Assembly: GCA_024762925.1 (NCBI GenBank)
Contig: JANTGM010000007.1
Coordinates: 39,842 to 103,841 of the forward strand
Length of the DNA stretch: 64,000 bases
Source: Kofleriaceae bacterium
GTDB taxonomy: Bacteria > Myxococcota_A > Polyangia > Haliangiales > Haliangiaceae
Reading direction: 5' to 3'
The notes under the pieces are model-generated. The model saw nothing but the letters and a program-made list of their open reading frames with translations, searched no databases and had not been told where the DNA came from. The position numbers were made by a program, and so were the translations under genes. This document shows, one piece after another, positions 8,419-16,851 of the stretch (positions are counted from its first letter, which is position 1; each line of letters opens with the position of its first letter).

Positions 8419-8772
8419 CTACATCGCGCTCCCCCCGAGCACCAGAGGAACGCCCCTTCTTCCTATGCTTCCTGCTAGGGGCACGCCCTCGGCATCGAGC
8501 AGAGCGGGCAAGAGAAAGTCGAGACTGTCGATAGTGCCGAAGCCCTCGGAGGCGTTCCAGACAATGTCGACCGGCGACTCGCGGAGCCTGTGCATGACTT
8601 CCATCGGATCGTCATGAGCGCCGAGCAGCTTCACCGTGTGTCCGCGCTGCCGAAGGGCGTGGGCAATCTGATATTCCGGATCCGGCTCGCTCTTGAAGGA
8701 AGGCGCCATGACCTCGTCGTAGTAGGCCGGTTCGGCGGGAAAGCTCGAGTCAAATACGATCGCGACGTTCAT
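8419..8772 (-). pseudogene. Truncated D-Ala-D-Ala-ligase-like (ATP-grasp) gene, N-terminal domain only
   Basis: Encodes 117 residues. The sequence reads like the start of the D-alanine-D-alanine ligase family: MNVAIVFDSS, a helical ALRQRGHTVKLLGA, then VDIVWNASEGFG and LLPALLDAEGVPLAGS, where the family normally continues into the central ATP-grasp fold. After that the frame runs into unrelated residues and stops. The catalytic ATP-grasp and C-terminal domains, about 200 residues, are missing, and none are found nearby. It is either a pseudogene remnant or, less likely, a stand-alone N-terminal domain protein. The surrounding region also contains other gene fragments. Confidence 0.65.
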
Positions 8773-8850
8773 GGCGGCCTTATGTGCCGATTATGACGCG
8801 CCGGTGTGCTGATTTCGAGTTTTGAGACGCCGAGGTCTGCTGTCAGCGTC

Positions 8851-9294
8851 TCAGGAGGCACCTGCATCGGGTGTCTCTATAGATTCTGCCAGGAAGCGTT
8901 GGCGCTGGTGAGAATGTCGAATAGACAGGAGGGCCTCAACAGACTTTCTAAGTCGGTTTGCGACGATGTCTAGCAACTCCAACGCAAGATCTTGGACTCC
9001 GCCGAACGCGCCAATGAACAGGAAGAGGATCGTTGGGATGGAGATGGCGAGCCAAAACATGAGAGAAGCGGCGCGAAATGGCGCACGCACCGTGCTCCAT
9101 AGAACGTGTTTGGCCGTTGAAGATTCCTGCAGATTGAGCGCTGCCTGGGAAAAGCTGCGCTCACACGAATCGCACCGCCGCAGCCGCGCCGGCCGATGCT
9201 CACCACAAAATGGTCGGCCGCAACGCCTGCAGGTGTGCTTCGCTGGCTCTTTGCAGGTGTCGCAGCGCGCAATTAGAGCTGTTTCGCGGAACAT
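8851..9294 (-). CDS. Small zinc-finger membrane protein (B-box-like)
   Basis: Encodes 147 residues from ATG at 9294. A longer open frame continues upstream, but there it is only the reverse complement of the LysR fragment. The N-terminus carries a Cys/His cluster of B-box/zinc-ribbon type: CDTCKEPAKHTCRRCG followed by FCGEHRP and CDSCE. One hydrophobic helix (AASLMFWLAISIPTILFLFI) suggests a membrane anchor, and the tail is short, charged and helical. The function is unknown; such short zinc-plus-membrane proteins recur in myxobacterial genomes. Confidence 0.6.
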   Translation of the reverse strand: MFRETALIARCDTCKEPAKHTCRRCGRPFCGEHRPARLRRCDSCERSFSQAALNLQESSTAKHVLWSTVRAPFRAASLMFWLAISIPTILFLFIGAFGGVQDLALELLDIVANRLRKSVEALLSIRHSHQRQRFLAESIETPDAGAS

Positions 9295-9356
9295 GGAGGC
9301 GCAATCCAGGCGCGCTAGGCCTGAGCTTTGCGCCGATGTGGAGAGCAGACGATACC

Positions 9357-9612
9357 AACTTTCCCTGGATAAGCGCCAACCAGCAAGTTCAGCACTCATC
9401 ACACAAGGTTCAGGATTGGGGTGATGATGGCGCAAATCGGCGACCCGGACGAGCGCGTGGTGCGGGTGATGCCAGAGCACGTAAGCTTCACCGCTCTTAT
9501 GTGGCTCACCAGCCACCGGGAAGTACGCACCAGCCGCCGTGTGCGAGTGGTGTTTGATATTCTCGCCAAACGCCTCGCCGCCCGAACCAACCACGGTCAC
9601 TACGCCAAAGCA
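9357..9612 (+). pseudogene. Decayed 3' fragment of a LysR gene
   Basis: Nearly identical to 6733-7001, the end of the intact LysR gene. Three deletions are visible relative to the source: four bases in the GTTCAGTGGGCACTC region, one base in GGTTCAGGTATTGGGG, and eight bases in the CGCCTCGCC repeat near the end. The indels destroy the reading frame, and the DNA-binding half is absent. The fragment ends within about ten bases of the LysR stop codon. It is a dead duplicate, and a marker of past rearrangement here. Confidence 0.9.
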
Positions 9613-9821
9613 GAAGCTGTAGAGCCAGGCTCTTGTCCCAGGTGGACAAGGTCTCCCCGATGTCTGGTGAGGAACACACCAACGCTCGCTCGCAACCGTT
9701 TGCTGTTTTTTTGTCCTTTTCGGGACAAAGAAAACGAGCTAGTGCGCAAGAAAGGATGCTGGAGACAAGGCTGGCAGACCTCGGCAGATATCGGCCTCGC
9801 CGGCCCGATTCAGCCGCCAAT

Positions 9822-10940
9822 ATGATACGGACGATGAGCCCAATGGCACCTGGACACTCAGACAAACGATCTTATGGAGCGCATGCATTGAGACTTCTCG
9901 TTGTGCTTGCCCTCTTACCCGCGGGCTGTCGAACGCACATCGCGAAGTACGAAGGGAATCGAATACGCCAAGCGGGCTGTTTCGGACCGTGGACCAGGCC
10001 CGTAGCCGATGTTCACAGCGCCGCACGCGAGGCGATTGCGAGCCACACCAAGGCGAAGATAGAGCGAGATGATGCAACCGAAACCTGGTTCGTCGTCTCC
10101 ACCGATCGTCGCAAGATCGAGGGGCGTTTGACGGATGGCCTGGTGACAATCAAGGTCCTCAATACGCATATGCGCGAGCCGTTCGAGAGCGATACACAAC
10201 TCGCCTGCGCTGTGTTTGCCGCGTTGGACACAGAGGCCGCTGCGAAAGTGACTACAGAGGCTGACACGATGGAAGAGGGCATCAAAGAAGGAGGACTTCT
10301 TCCACCGGAGGACGGGGAATTCACAGCCGAGCTAACTGCGATCGACGCAGATCGCGTGGACTGGACCCTGATCCAACACCTCGGCGGTAACCTCTATGGT
10401 GGAGAAGTAGGCACCCATGGGGGGTTGCTCCTCAAGCTTTCTGGGCGAAACGTGCCGTCCTTTGTTGACCGGCGATACGTCTCCCGGTCCAAGCTGCAGC
10501 TGGGTCTGTTTGGCGAAGTACATGCCATCGCCAGCCGTCTACGAGTGGGTCCGTCCATCGGTATTTCCTGGCTATCTCAGTGGTCAAGGGTCGAGGGCTC
10601 GAAGGTTCGTGCGTCGACCCTCCCATGGGGCGTCGCGCTGGACGCCGGAGCGCTCTTTGACACTGATGGTCGTGGAGGCGGCTTCGTTCGAGCAAGCGTG
10701 AACTGGCCACCATTCTATGGGATCTATGTACGCGGCGACTTGCTGGACTTCGGCGACGGCTACGCCCCTGGTTTCGGTGGCGGTCTCCAGCTCTTTTTCC
10801 CGGAAGGAACCAAAGACATGGCGAAGCAAGCAAGCGGAGCGGTTGTAGGAGCGGCATTTGTAGCTCTCGTCGCCCCTGTTGTGATCTTCGCTTTGCGCGG
10901 GCTCGCTATCCGCGATGAACCGCCAAACTTTGAACCCTAG
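9822..10940 (+). CDS. Predicted lipoprotein with possible membrane-associated C-terminus, unknown function
   Basis: Encodes about 372 residues if translation starts at 9822; ATGs at 9834 and 9843 are equally possible, and no ribosome site decides. The leader RLLVVLALLPAGC is a lipoprotein signal. A soluble region with a cystatin- or heat-stable-like alternation (ETWFVVSTDRRKIEGRL) is followed by a Gly- and aromatic-rich portion with short strand periodicity (YVRGDLLDFGDGYAPGFGGG), then a hydrophobic helix (AVVGAAFVALVAPVVIFALR) close to the end. No family was recognised. It sits just after the LysR remnant. Confidence 0.6.
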   Translation: MIRTMSPMAPGHSDKRSYGAHALRLLVVLALLPAGCRTHIAKYEGNRIRQAGCFGPWTRPVADVHSAAREAIASHTKAKIERDDATETWFVVSTDRRKIEGRLTDGLVTIKVLNTHMREPFESDTQLACAVFAALDTEAAAKVTTEADTMEEGIKEGGLLPPEDGEFTAELTAIDADRVDWTLIQHLGGNLYGGEVGTHGGLLLKLSGRNVPSFVDRRYVSRSKLQLGLFGEVHAIASRLRVGPSIGISWLSQWSRVEGSKVRASTLPWGVALDAGALFDTDGRGGGFVRASVNWPPFYGIYVRGDLLDFGDGYAPGFGGGLQLFFPEGTKDMAKQASGAVVGAAFVALVAPVVIFALRGLAIRDEPPNFEP

Positions 10941-10973
10941 CGACACCGCGACGCAACACACAGGGCCCAACAC

Positions 10974-11855
10974 TCACTCGCCGATAGGACGGTGCTGCGG
11001 CCAACGCTCTGCATGCGCTAGGCCCTCCTCAGAAGATTCCCATAGGTACAATCTGTCGAGAGCATCGCGCACAATGGGGGCATCACAACGAGCTTCGTCC
11101 GCACATTGATCCCCGCAGTATCGAGGCTGGCAGTAGAGGGCCGCAATCGAGCTGAGATTCCAGTCGGTGTAGCGCTTGGAGTAGTCGAGCTTGTACCTGG
11201 CATCTCCAACCTCTACACATTCATCGACCTCGTTCACACCCATGGACATGCTGGCGCATGGCCCCTCCGCGAAGGCCCACGAGGTGTAGTGCATGATCGA
11301 ATCCGAGTCGTAGGGGCCAATCAGCCGATAGTCGGATAGGACTCGAAATTCCTGAACACGGCCCGCGGCGATAAAGTCTGTGTGAACAGTGATGTTCTCA
11401 TCCCTGTCGGCGCGCCCCTGCGTATGCCCCAGCCCGGCGATATGTCCAAATTCGTGGCGGACGTTGATGAGATCGGAGTTGGCCTCACCCCCCTCGGTCA
11501 CTCCCACCGGAGCAAATCCTCCCGAGCCAAAGCCCGGCGTATCGTCGAAGTGGAGCCAGTAGCCACTGGGAGATTCGGCTCCATCCGAAATGAAGTGCAC
11601 TCGAATCGGCGTCATTTCTGCGAGGTCTGCCGCCGTGTTCTCCACTTCAATCCGCAGTGCAGGTCTGATGTCGTCGGCGAGCACGATGTAGATGTCACCC
11701 TGGGGCCACAAGACGCTGGCTTCCGCAACACTATCTTCCCGCTCCGAACCGGGATCGTTGGCGTCCACCTCAGCGCAGCCGCCGACAGTGCCGCCAACCA
11801 GGACGAGACCAACGAGAGAGAGCAGGAAATGAACACGAAGCACCCAGCGATTCAA
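10974..11855 (-). CDS. Astacin-type (M12A) metalloprotease lipoprotein
   Basis: Encodes 293 residues. The signal ends in a lipobox at GGC27. The zinc site HEFGHIAGLGH (H134, E135, H138, H144) matches the extended HExxHxxGxxH signature of metzincins. The downstream SDSIMHYTS (M188-H189-Y190) is the Met-turn of astacins, whose Tyr is the extra ligand. A C-terminal Cys-rich tail (CQPRYCGDQCADEARC) follows. It should be a membrane-anchored, outward-facing endopeptidase. No propeptide motif is obvious. Predatory and soil myxobacteria often carry such secreted proteases. Confidence in the protease class is high; the substrate is unknown. Confidence 0.88.
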   Translation of the reverse strand: MNRWVLRVHFLLSLVGLVLVGGTVGGCAEVDANDPGSEREDSVAEASVLWPQGDIYIVLADDIRPALRIEVENTAADLAEMTPIRVHFISDGAESPSGYWLHFDDTPGFGSGGFAPVGVTEGGEANSDLINVRHEFGHIAGLGHTQGRADRDENITVHTDFIAAGRVQEFRVLSDYRLIGPYDSDSIMHYTSWAFAEGPCASMSMGVNEVDECVEVGDARYKLDYSKRYTDWNLSSIAALYCQPRYCGDQCADEARCDAPIVRDALDRLYLWESSEEGLAHAERWPQHRPIGE

Positions 11856-12443
11856 AGCAAGCGCAATGCCAACGCCGCTAATCGGGTCACTTCGTAGGAA
11901 TTCCCCCTACTTCGGAAAGCGTTTGTGGCGCGCAAGATCGCGAACTGGAGACAGCTCTCCCCAAATTCGACAGGTTGCGCTAGGGCGTTCGCTAAAAAGA
12001 TCCGCAGCTTTGTGGAACAAGGCCACGGCGATGACGCTTACCGAGATAGCCCGAAGGCCAGTCGCGAGATAGAGGAGCTCATCACAGATCAGATTGCAGT
12101 CGGCTATCAGGACTTGTGAGACGCGGGAACTCATGCCCCACATGAATCCACTCGGGTGGCCTTTCGCGAATCATTTCGTGGATCGAACGATTCTCTGCTC
12201 GATGGAACGATTCCTAGAGGTAGCGGAGCTGGTTGCCACTCTCAGCGATTGCCTAGTGATTCAGCGAACGAAAGGCTAATACCACTAGCGTTAGTCGGTC
12301 GAGGAGCCTTCAGAATTCCTCTGAACCGTTTCAGCTCCCTCGCAAGATCCTGACAGAGGTGTCGCATTCCCGATATTTCCGGTGGCGAAGTCCACAAGTT
12401 CACTTCCTCTTCATCTGGAATACGCGTTGCACCGGGGGTGGCG
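11856..12443. other. Gene-poor stretch between astacin and Cys-rich lipoprotein genes
   Basis: About 590 bases with no convincing gene. Short open frames exist on both strands (for example 11925-12119 on +, starting with GTG), but none has a ribosome site or a recognisable motif. It may hold decayed sequence, in keeping with the fragments on either side. Confidence 0.4.
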
Positions 12444-12857
12444 ATGCGAAGATTCATTTGTGCGCTGACAGTTTTTATTGCCTGTTGTGGAGGAACTAAC
12501 GAGGATGACCAATGCTCGTTTGGGAGCGGCACCCTCGAGCCCGGGCAGGTCGCTTATGCACTCGATGGATGCAATCGCTGCATGTGCGACCCGAATAACG
12601 AAGGATCGGGACAAGTAGAGTGCACAGGCGTCGACTGCTCGGTCACTCTCCGGGCTCCTGAGAACTGTGCTCTTACGTCGTCAGAAGCGTGTCCAGCTGA
12701 GTTTCCTGAATATGGCTCTCCATGCAGTCTAGAGACTGGCAGTGACTGCGTGTACAGCGTCAACGAAGAAGATCCACCTGTCACCGTCACCATCGCAATT
12801 TGCAACGAAGGCAGCTGGGATCACAGTGGCGCTCGGTGCGGTGATGGCGACCACTAG
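12444..12857 (+). CDS. Cysteine-rich secreted lipoprotein
   Basis: Encodes 137 residues from ATG at 12444; an in-frame GTG lies six bases upstream. The signal ends at FIACC, so the lipid-anchored Cys is about residue 15-16. The mature part contains about a dozen cysteines, many in close pairs (GCNRCMCDPN), and resembles the 'CxxCxC' disulfide-rich modules common in myxobacterial secreted lipoproteins. No enzymatic motif is visible. It is probably disulfide-stabilised on the cell surface. Confidence 0.6.
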   Translation: MRRFICALTVFIACCGGTNEDDQCSFGSGTLEPGQVAYALDGCNRCMCDPNNEGSGQVECTGVDCSVTLRAPENCALTSSEACPAEFPEYGSPCSLETGSDCVYSVNEEDPPVTVTIAICNEGSWDHSGARCGDGDH

Positions 12858-12871
12858 CGAGTCCTGTCAGA

Positions 12872-13062
12872 TTGAAAGGACAGAACGTGGGCTTGCTGAA
12901 GGCCGCCGAATCGGGGCGGCCCGTTGCTGCCAGCACAAATTCTCGAACGGCAGTTTCTACGCGTGGAAGAAGAAGTTTGGTGGCATGGAGGTTTCCGACG
13001 CCCGAAAACTTCGTAGTCCTGAGGATGAGAATCGGCGAATCAAGAAACTCGTATCGGGTCCA
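12872..13062 (+). pseudogene. Remnant of an IS3-family transposase OrfA
   Basis: Two overlapping frames together recover an IS3-type OrfA. The first frame gives GQNVGLLKAAESGRPVAAS, like the helix-turn-helix start. The next frame gives QHKFSNGSFYAWKKKFGGM and then EVSDARKLRSPEDENRRIKK, the classic end of the HTH and the start of the leucine zipper. A frameshift therefore lies near 12925-12935. The OrfA start and the whole OrfB integrase are missing, and no terminal inverted repeats were seen. It is a dead insertion-sequence scar. Confidence 0.8.
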
Positions 13063-13458
13063 GAATGGTTGAGCGATGATCCGTCGCCCGATTTCTTTGT
13101 TAGGGATGACGTCTGCATGAAAATGGGCTGACCGCTGTCATTCGGGGACTCGATGACGTGGAGCCTCGGACCTGCTCAGCGGCTACTCGGGCCGAGTCAA
13201 GCCGAAGACTCGAGCCATGTTCTTGTGCTCGCGATTGGTTGCGCGCAAAACGATACCTGGTGGACGGCTCGAGGCCTCAAAAGCGCCGTATTGACCAACG
13301 CCTTCGCGCACAACTGCCGTGACATTGGTCGGGGATGAGCCCGGAAAGCTGGAACACTGGGGTGAACAGAAGGGCGAGCGCGTATCATCGCGTCATGCTG
13401 CCGAGTCACAGCGTTAGGAATACGAAACGATATTGCCCCACGCGCCCCTGCGCGACTG
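13063..13458. other. Non-coding stretch after the IS remnant
   Basis: No gene, repeat or RNA was recognised in these roughly 400 bases. Residual IS sequence is possible but cannot be shown by reading alone. Confidence 0.35.
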
Positions 13459-14379
13459 TTAGCGCTTGTGCAACTCGAGGATCTGCTCACGCAACCAGTG
13501 GTGGGCCGGGTCGTCTCGCTTGACCTCACCATAGGTCATCGTCAACTCAACGGGATCTAGGCGCAAACGGAGGGGGGGGCCCACCAGTGCGAGCCCAAGG
13601 CTGGGAGCCAGGGTCGCGACCAAAGAACGCGGCAGGGTGGTGATTAGGTCGCTTTGGGCGACGGTGCGAAGAGCAAGCGAGAAGCTGTCGGTCACCAAGC
13701 TCAGCTTGCGCTCCCTGCCCAGTCCGGAGAGTGCTGCATCGACTGTGCTGCCCGGGGTGCCTCTCGGGCTGACCAGCACATGGGCGGCCTTGCAGTACAT
13801 TGACAGGCTCAAGGCTTTCCCCGTTGTGACCATTGGGTGCTTGTTGCGCATCGCCACCACGAACGGGTCTTTCCTCAGGACCCGTCTGAGAATTCCACTG
13901 AGTGGGCGGTAGCGGGAACCGAGGGCAAGGTCCATGTCACCATCACGAACCAGTCGATCCACATGGTCTCCTGTGCGGTAGACGTGCAGGCGCAATCCTG
14001 GGGAGTGCTCGGCCAGGTGAGTGATAAGGCGAGGCACGATGACAGCGCTGGCGTAGCCACTGGCGCTGATATGAAACTGTAGCTGACTCTCCGCAGGCGA
14101 GAACGAACGCCTGGAAATAACCGCAACCAACTGTGCCACTGCGTTCTTGGCGGGCAGACGTAGGCTCTCCGCAACTGGAGTCAGCGTCATCTGGTTGCCT
14201 GTGCGTACCAGGAGTGGATCGTCAAAGAGCTCTCGAAGCCGGGCCAAGGCATGGCTCAGCCCTGACTGGGTTCGGCCCAGTTGGCGGGCACTCTCGCTGA
14301 CACTGGTCGTGGTGAGCAGGGAGTCTAAGAGTGGCAGCAGGTTGAGGTCTACGTCGCCAAGGTCATGCACCTGCCGCAT
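13459..14379 (-). CDS. LysR-family regulator (NodD/SyrM-like branch)
   Basis: Encodes 306 residues. It opens with DVDLNLLPLLDSLL and the winged helix TSVSESARQLGRTQSGLSHA, followed by LRELFDDPLLVRTGNQMTLT, the pattern of the NodD/SyrM/PcpR-like subgroup of LysR proteins. The ligand domain spans about residues 95-300. The inducer is unknown. It is divergent from a lipoprotein gene that starts 81 bp away and may control it. CATATCTTATATG at 14377-14389, an AT-rich dyad, overlaps its own start codon and could be its binding site. Confidence 0.9.
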   Translation of the reverse strand: MRQVHDLGDVDLNLLPLLDSLLTTTSVSESARQLGRTQSGLSHALARLRELFDDPLLVRTGNQMTLTPVAESLRLPAKNAVAQLVAVISRRSFSPAESQLQFHISASGYASAVIVPRLITHLAEHSPGLRLHVYRTGDHVDRLVRDGDMDLALGSRYRPLSGILRRVLRKDPFVVAMRNKHPMVTTGKALSLSMYCKAAHVLVSPRGTPGSTVDAALSGLGRERKLSLVTDSFSLALRTVAQSDLITTLPRSLVATLAPSLGLALVGPPLRLRLDPVELTMTYGEVKRDDPAHHWLREQILELHKR

Positions 14380-14460
14380 ATCTTATATGAGCACGCAGCC
14401 TTTGTGGAGCCATTACTGGGAACATATGGTGGATTCATCAAACCTCTCAAAGGAACACCC
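14380..14460. promoter_or_regulatory. Divergent control region between LysR and APCDD1-like lipoprotein genes
   Basis: An 81-bp gap between two divergent starts. The dyad CATAT-CTT-ATATG (14377-14389) lies at its left edge. It is a candidate autoregulatory LysR site, inferred from position and symmetry only. Confidence 0.35.
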
Positions 14461-15087
14461 ATGCATATTACAAATAGTAAAACTCTCCAGGCGCTGATCT
14501 TTGGCATTGTCATCCCCGCGTGTGGCTCCAACTCGTCCAAGCCAGCCACTCCAGACGCACACGTCGATCCCGCTATTGCCCTGGCACAAGACATGTCGGG
14601 ACGATGGAGCAGTAGCTGCTTGCCCCAAACGTCGGGCTTTGCCAAGTTGGACTTTCAAATCGACACGCCCTCCTGGCAGCTCGACTATGTCGTGCACGGC
14701 AATGCGGACTGCACCTTCCCCCTCGCCACTGTTGCTATCGAGGGCCCTTTTGAAATCGGAGATGCCTCTGCTGTCCCCAATGCCTATGAGGCGGTCTTTG
14801 GGTTTCGTTCCAAGACCATCACGCCTCACGTAGAGGATCTACGGGACACGTTGCAAGCTATGAGCTGTGGCAGTGAGGACTGGGTGGTAGGTGAGTCCCA
14901 GAGCGTGCTGGAGTCAGGGTGTGCAGGTTTTGGGCAGTATCCAGTGGGGGACTGTGCCAGTGACTATGATCTGGTGTCTCTTCAAAATGGCCAGCTACAG
15001 TTTGGTGCTCGACCCCAGGACAACAACATGTGCACTCCGGACAAACGCCCCACAGCACTGGCGGACTTCACCCTCACTCGCCAGTAG
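14461..15087 (+). CDS. Lipoprotein with an APCDD1-like domain
   Basis: Encodes 208 residues from ATG at 14461, which gives a proper signal with lipobox IPAC. The mature part follows the APCDDC layout: MSGRWSSSC at the start, then VVHGNADCTFPLA, a short IEGPFEIGD strand, an AYEAVFGF segment, a central MSCGSEDWVVGE, then a Cys-bearing DCASDYDLV, LQFG, RPTAL and a final LTR. In animals this domain is a Wnt-binding ectodomain with a lipid-binding beta fold; bacterial copies are uncharacterised. It probably acts at the cell surface. It is divergent from a LysR gene and followed by a strong inverted repeat. Confidence 0.6.
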   Translation: MHITNSKTLQALIFGIVIPACGSNSSKPATPDAHVDPAIALAQDMSGRWSSSCLPQTSGFAKLDFQIDTPSWQLDYVVHGNADCTFPLATVAIEGPFEIGDASAVPNAYEAVFGFRSKTITPHVEDLRDTLQAMSCGSEDWVVGESQSVLESGCAGFGQYPVGDCASDYDLVSLQNGQLQFGARPQDNNMCTPDKRPTALADFTLTRQ

Positions 15088-15199
15088 CAGGCGAAGGTAG
15101 AACATCACGCTGCTGCTGTACGCCGCACATCGACACTCACCGCCAAGGCTTAATAGAGTGTGAGACGGAATCTGTGCGTTCTGACGCCACGGGCTCGAC

Positions 15200-15234
15200 C
15201 CAGCACCTCTCAAAGGTCCCTTGAGAGGTGCTGG
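15200..15234 (+). terminator. Perfect 14-bp inverted repeat after the APCDD1-like gene
   Basis: CCAGCACCTCTCAA at 15200-15213 is exactly complementary to TTGAGAGGTGCTGG at 15221-15234 around a 7-base loop. It lies 113 bp past the lipoprotein stop. There is no T-run on either side, so it may be a transcript-end hairpin or a protein-binding palindrome. Confidence 0.5.
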
Positions 15235-15350
15235 CCGCACATCGACCGTCGGATCATAGCCCGCCGGCACGATGTAGATTTGCTGGACAGACTGACATCT
15301 CACCTCGCTGCCACGTCGAATCGTTGTGCAATCGTTGTGCAGCAACGAAG

Positions 15351-15380
15351 AAGGCTACTCGGCGAGTGCCAAGTAGCCTT
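15351..15380 (-). terminator. Terminator of the glt-like operon
   Basis: AAGGCTACT at 15351-15359 and AGTAGCCTT at 15372-15380 form a perfect 9-bp stem. Read on the minus strand it is followed by a T-rich TTCTTCGTT tract, 47 bp after the stop of the last gene of the leftward operon. Confidence 0.65.
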
Positions 15381-15426
15381 TATCAGTGGAGCTTCGGGAC
15401 TTTCCCCTTACCTCTAGAGTGCGATT

Positions 15427-16851
15427 CTAGGCGCCTGGCTTGAGCAGCAAGGGAACCTCAAAGTCGGCGCTGGTTGGCTTGCCTTCGTCCTTTGGAGCAG
15501 AGAAGCGCCACTTGGATGCCTGGCCCCGGATGCATGCATCGACAGTTGGGTCAAAGCCTTTGACAGATGCTTTGGTTACGCGACCTGTGGGTCCAACCGT
15601 GAAGCGAATTGTCACTTTGCCTTGGGCTTTTGGGTCGACCTTTAGAACACGTTGGTGACAACGCTTGATGCCCGCGAGGTACTTGCCGCGAATACGCTTA
15701 ACAACAGCGTTCGGATCCAAGTCGGAAAGGCTCAAGTCCTCCGCCCGACCAAACTTGGTGAGCGACTTAATCTTATCTTCTTGTTTGGTACCGCCTGCAC
15801 CACCTTTGGTGCCCTTTGGACCACTCACAGCGCCATTGCCTTTGTCGGTACCGAGCTCGCCTGAGCCCTGACCGCGTTGGCGCCGATCACCAGCACCGCC
15901 ACCCGTTGTGGCGGTCGCTTTGCCCTTAGCGTGGGCGATCGAATCATCGAGACTCGCACCTTGGTCGGTGCCGCTCATCTCTGAAAACGCGCCACCTGCG
16001 CCACCGAGACCGGTGAGAACTGCAACCACTGCCGTGTTCTGAATTGCTTCAGACACTGCCGCATCATCAGGCGACCCAGAGCTGTCACCACCAGAATCAC
16101 CGGTTGGTTCGTTGTTGTCACGCGGTCGGCTTGGCTTGTCGTTCTTGGGAGTATCCGTTCCTGCAGCCTCGGCAGTTGTCTCGCCCTCTTCGCTGTTGGT
16201 GTTTTCAATGACGACTGGCTCCACCTTGGGAGGTGGCTCGTATTGGCCAACCTGAAAGCTTCGCGCGATTTTATCGACAGGACGTTCGACCACTTGGTCG
16301 CGCGTGTATGCCCACAAGCCAATCGCAAAGTGTGTGATGACCGAGCAACTAAGAATAATTGCAAGGCGAGGCTCAATGCGATCTGCCAGTGTTCCACGAA
16401 CAGACGCAGGCAACCTTGGTCTTGGAGGCAACGGTGGCGCCGTCACAAATTGAAAGAGCAGTGTCATTGCCCCAACGGAGACTTTGCCTCGCGCACGCTC
16501 GTCAAGTTCAATGGCCCAGCTATCGCCACGGCGTTGTGCCCCATTGCTCTTAAGCTGCGCGAGTGTGTGCACAGCGCCACCCGCAGAGATACGCCCATCC
16601 ATGTTGTCCTGGAAGTTCAGGACATACTTGCCGTTCTCAAGGGCAAACACGGGAAATGTCTTAGGGAGTCCTTCAATGGGAATAGAGAAGCTGTTCTTTG
16701 AGCTTTGACCAATCGTGATGGTCTCGCGCTTCCGAACCAAGCGTTCTTCAATGATGTTTCCACCGAGCACCACGCCAATGCGCAAAATGCGAGTACTGGG
16801 AACGTGTGCCCCTTGAGGGCTAGCCTGTCGCTGCTGTTGAGCCTGAGCCAT
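15427..16851 (-). CDS. GltG-like protein: FHA-like, one TM helix, AgmX/PglI C-terminal domain
   Basis: Encodes 474 residues from ATG at 16851, which overlaps the upstream stop as TAATG. Residues 20-135 form an FHA-like beta domain (RKRETITIGQSSKNSFSIPI). One membrane helix spans about 161-182 (LAIILSCSVITHFAIGLWAY), followed by a Pro/Gly/Asp-rich periplasmic linker. Residues about 375-472 are a TonB-like AgmX/PglI domain with the paired cysteines C398 (IKRCHQR) and C440 (VDACIRG). In Myxococcus, GltG and GltJ of the gliding machinery have this cytoplasm-membrane-periplasm design, linking inner-membrane parts to the envelope. It is the last gene of the operon. Confidence 0.85.
   Translation of the reverse strand: MAQAQQQRQASPQGAHVPSTRILRIGVVLGGNIIEERLVRKRETITIGQSSKNSFSIPIEGLPKTFPVFALENGKYVLNFQDNMDGRISAGGAVHTLAQLKSNGAQRRGDSWAIELDERARGKVSVGAMTLLFQFVTAPPLPPRPRLPASVRGTLADRIEPRLAIILSCSVITHFAIGLWAYTRDQVVERPVDKIARSFQVGQYEPPPKVEPVVIENTNSEEGETTAEAAGTDTPKNDKPSRPRDNNEPTGDSGGDSSGSPDDAAVSEAIQNTAVVAVLTGLGGAGGAFSEMSGTDQGASLDDSIAHAKGKATATTGGGAGDRRQRGQGSGELGTDKGNGAVSGPKGTKGGAGGTKQEDKIKSLTKFGRAEDLSLSDLDPNAVVKRIRGKYLAGIKRCHQRVLKVDPKAQGKVTIRFTVGPTGRVTKASVKGFDPTVDACIRGQASKWRFSAPKDEGKPTSADFEVPLLLKPGA

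Noticed and set aside
9295..9600. Long upstream extension of the zinc-finger gene on the minus strand
   Set aside because: This part is the reverse complement of the decayed LysR fragment, so it is a chance open frame; the gene is started at 9294.
11925..12119. Short open frame on the plus strand after the astacin gene
   Set aside because: GTG start, no ribosome site, no recognisable motif, and the region has other decay.
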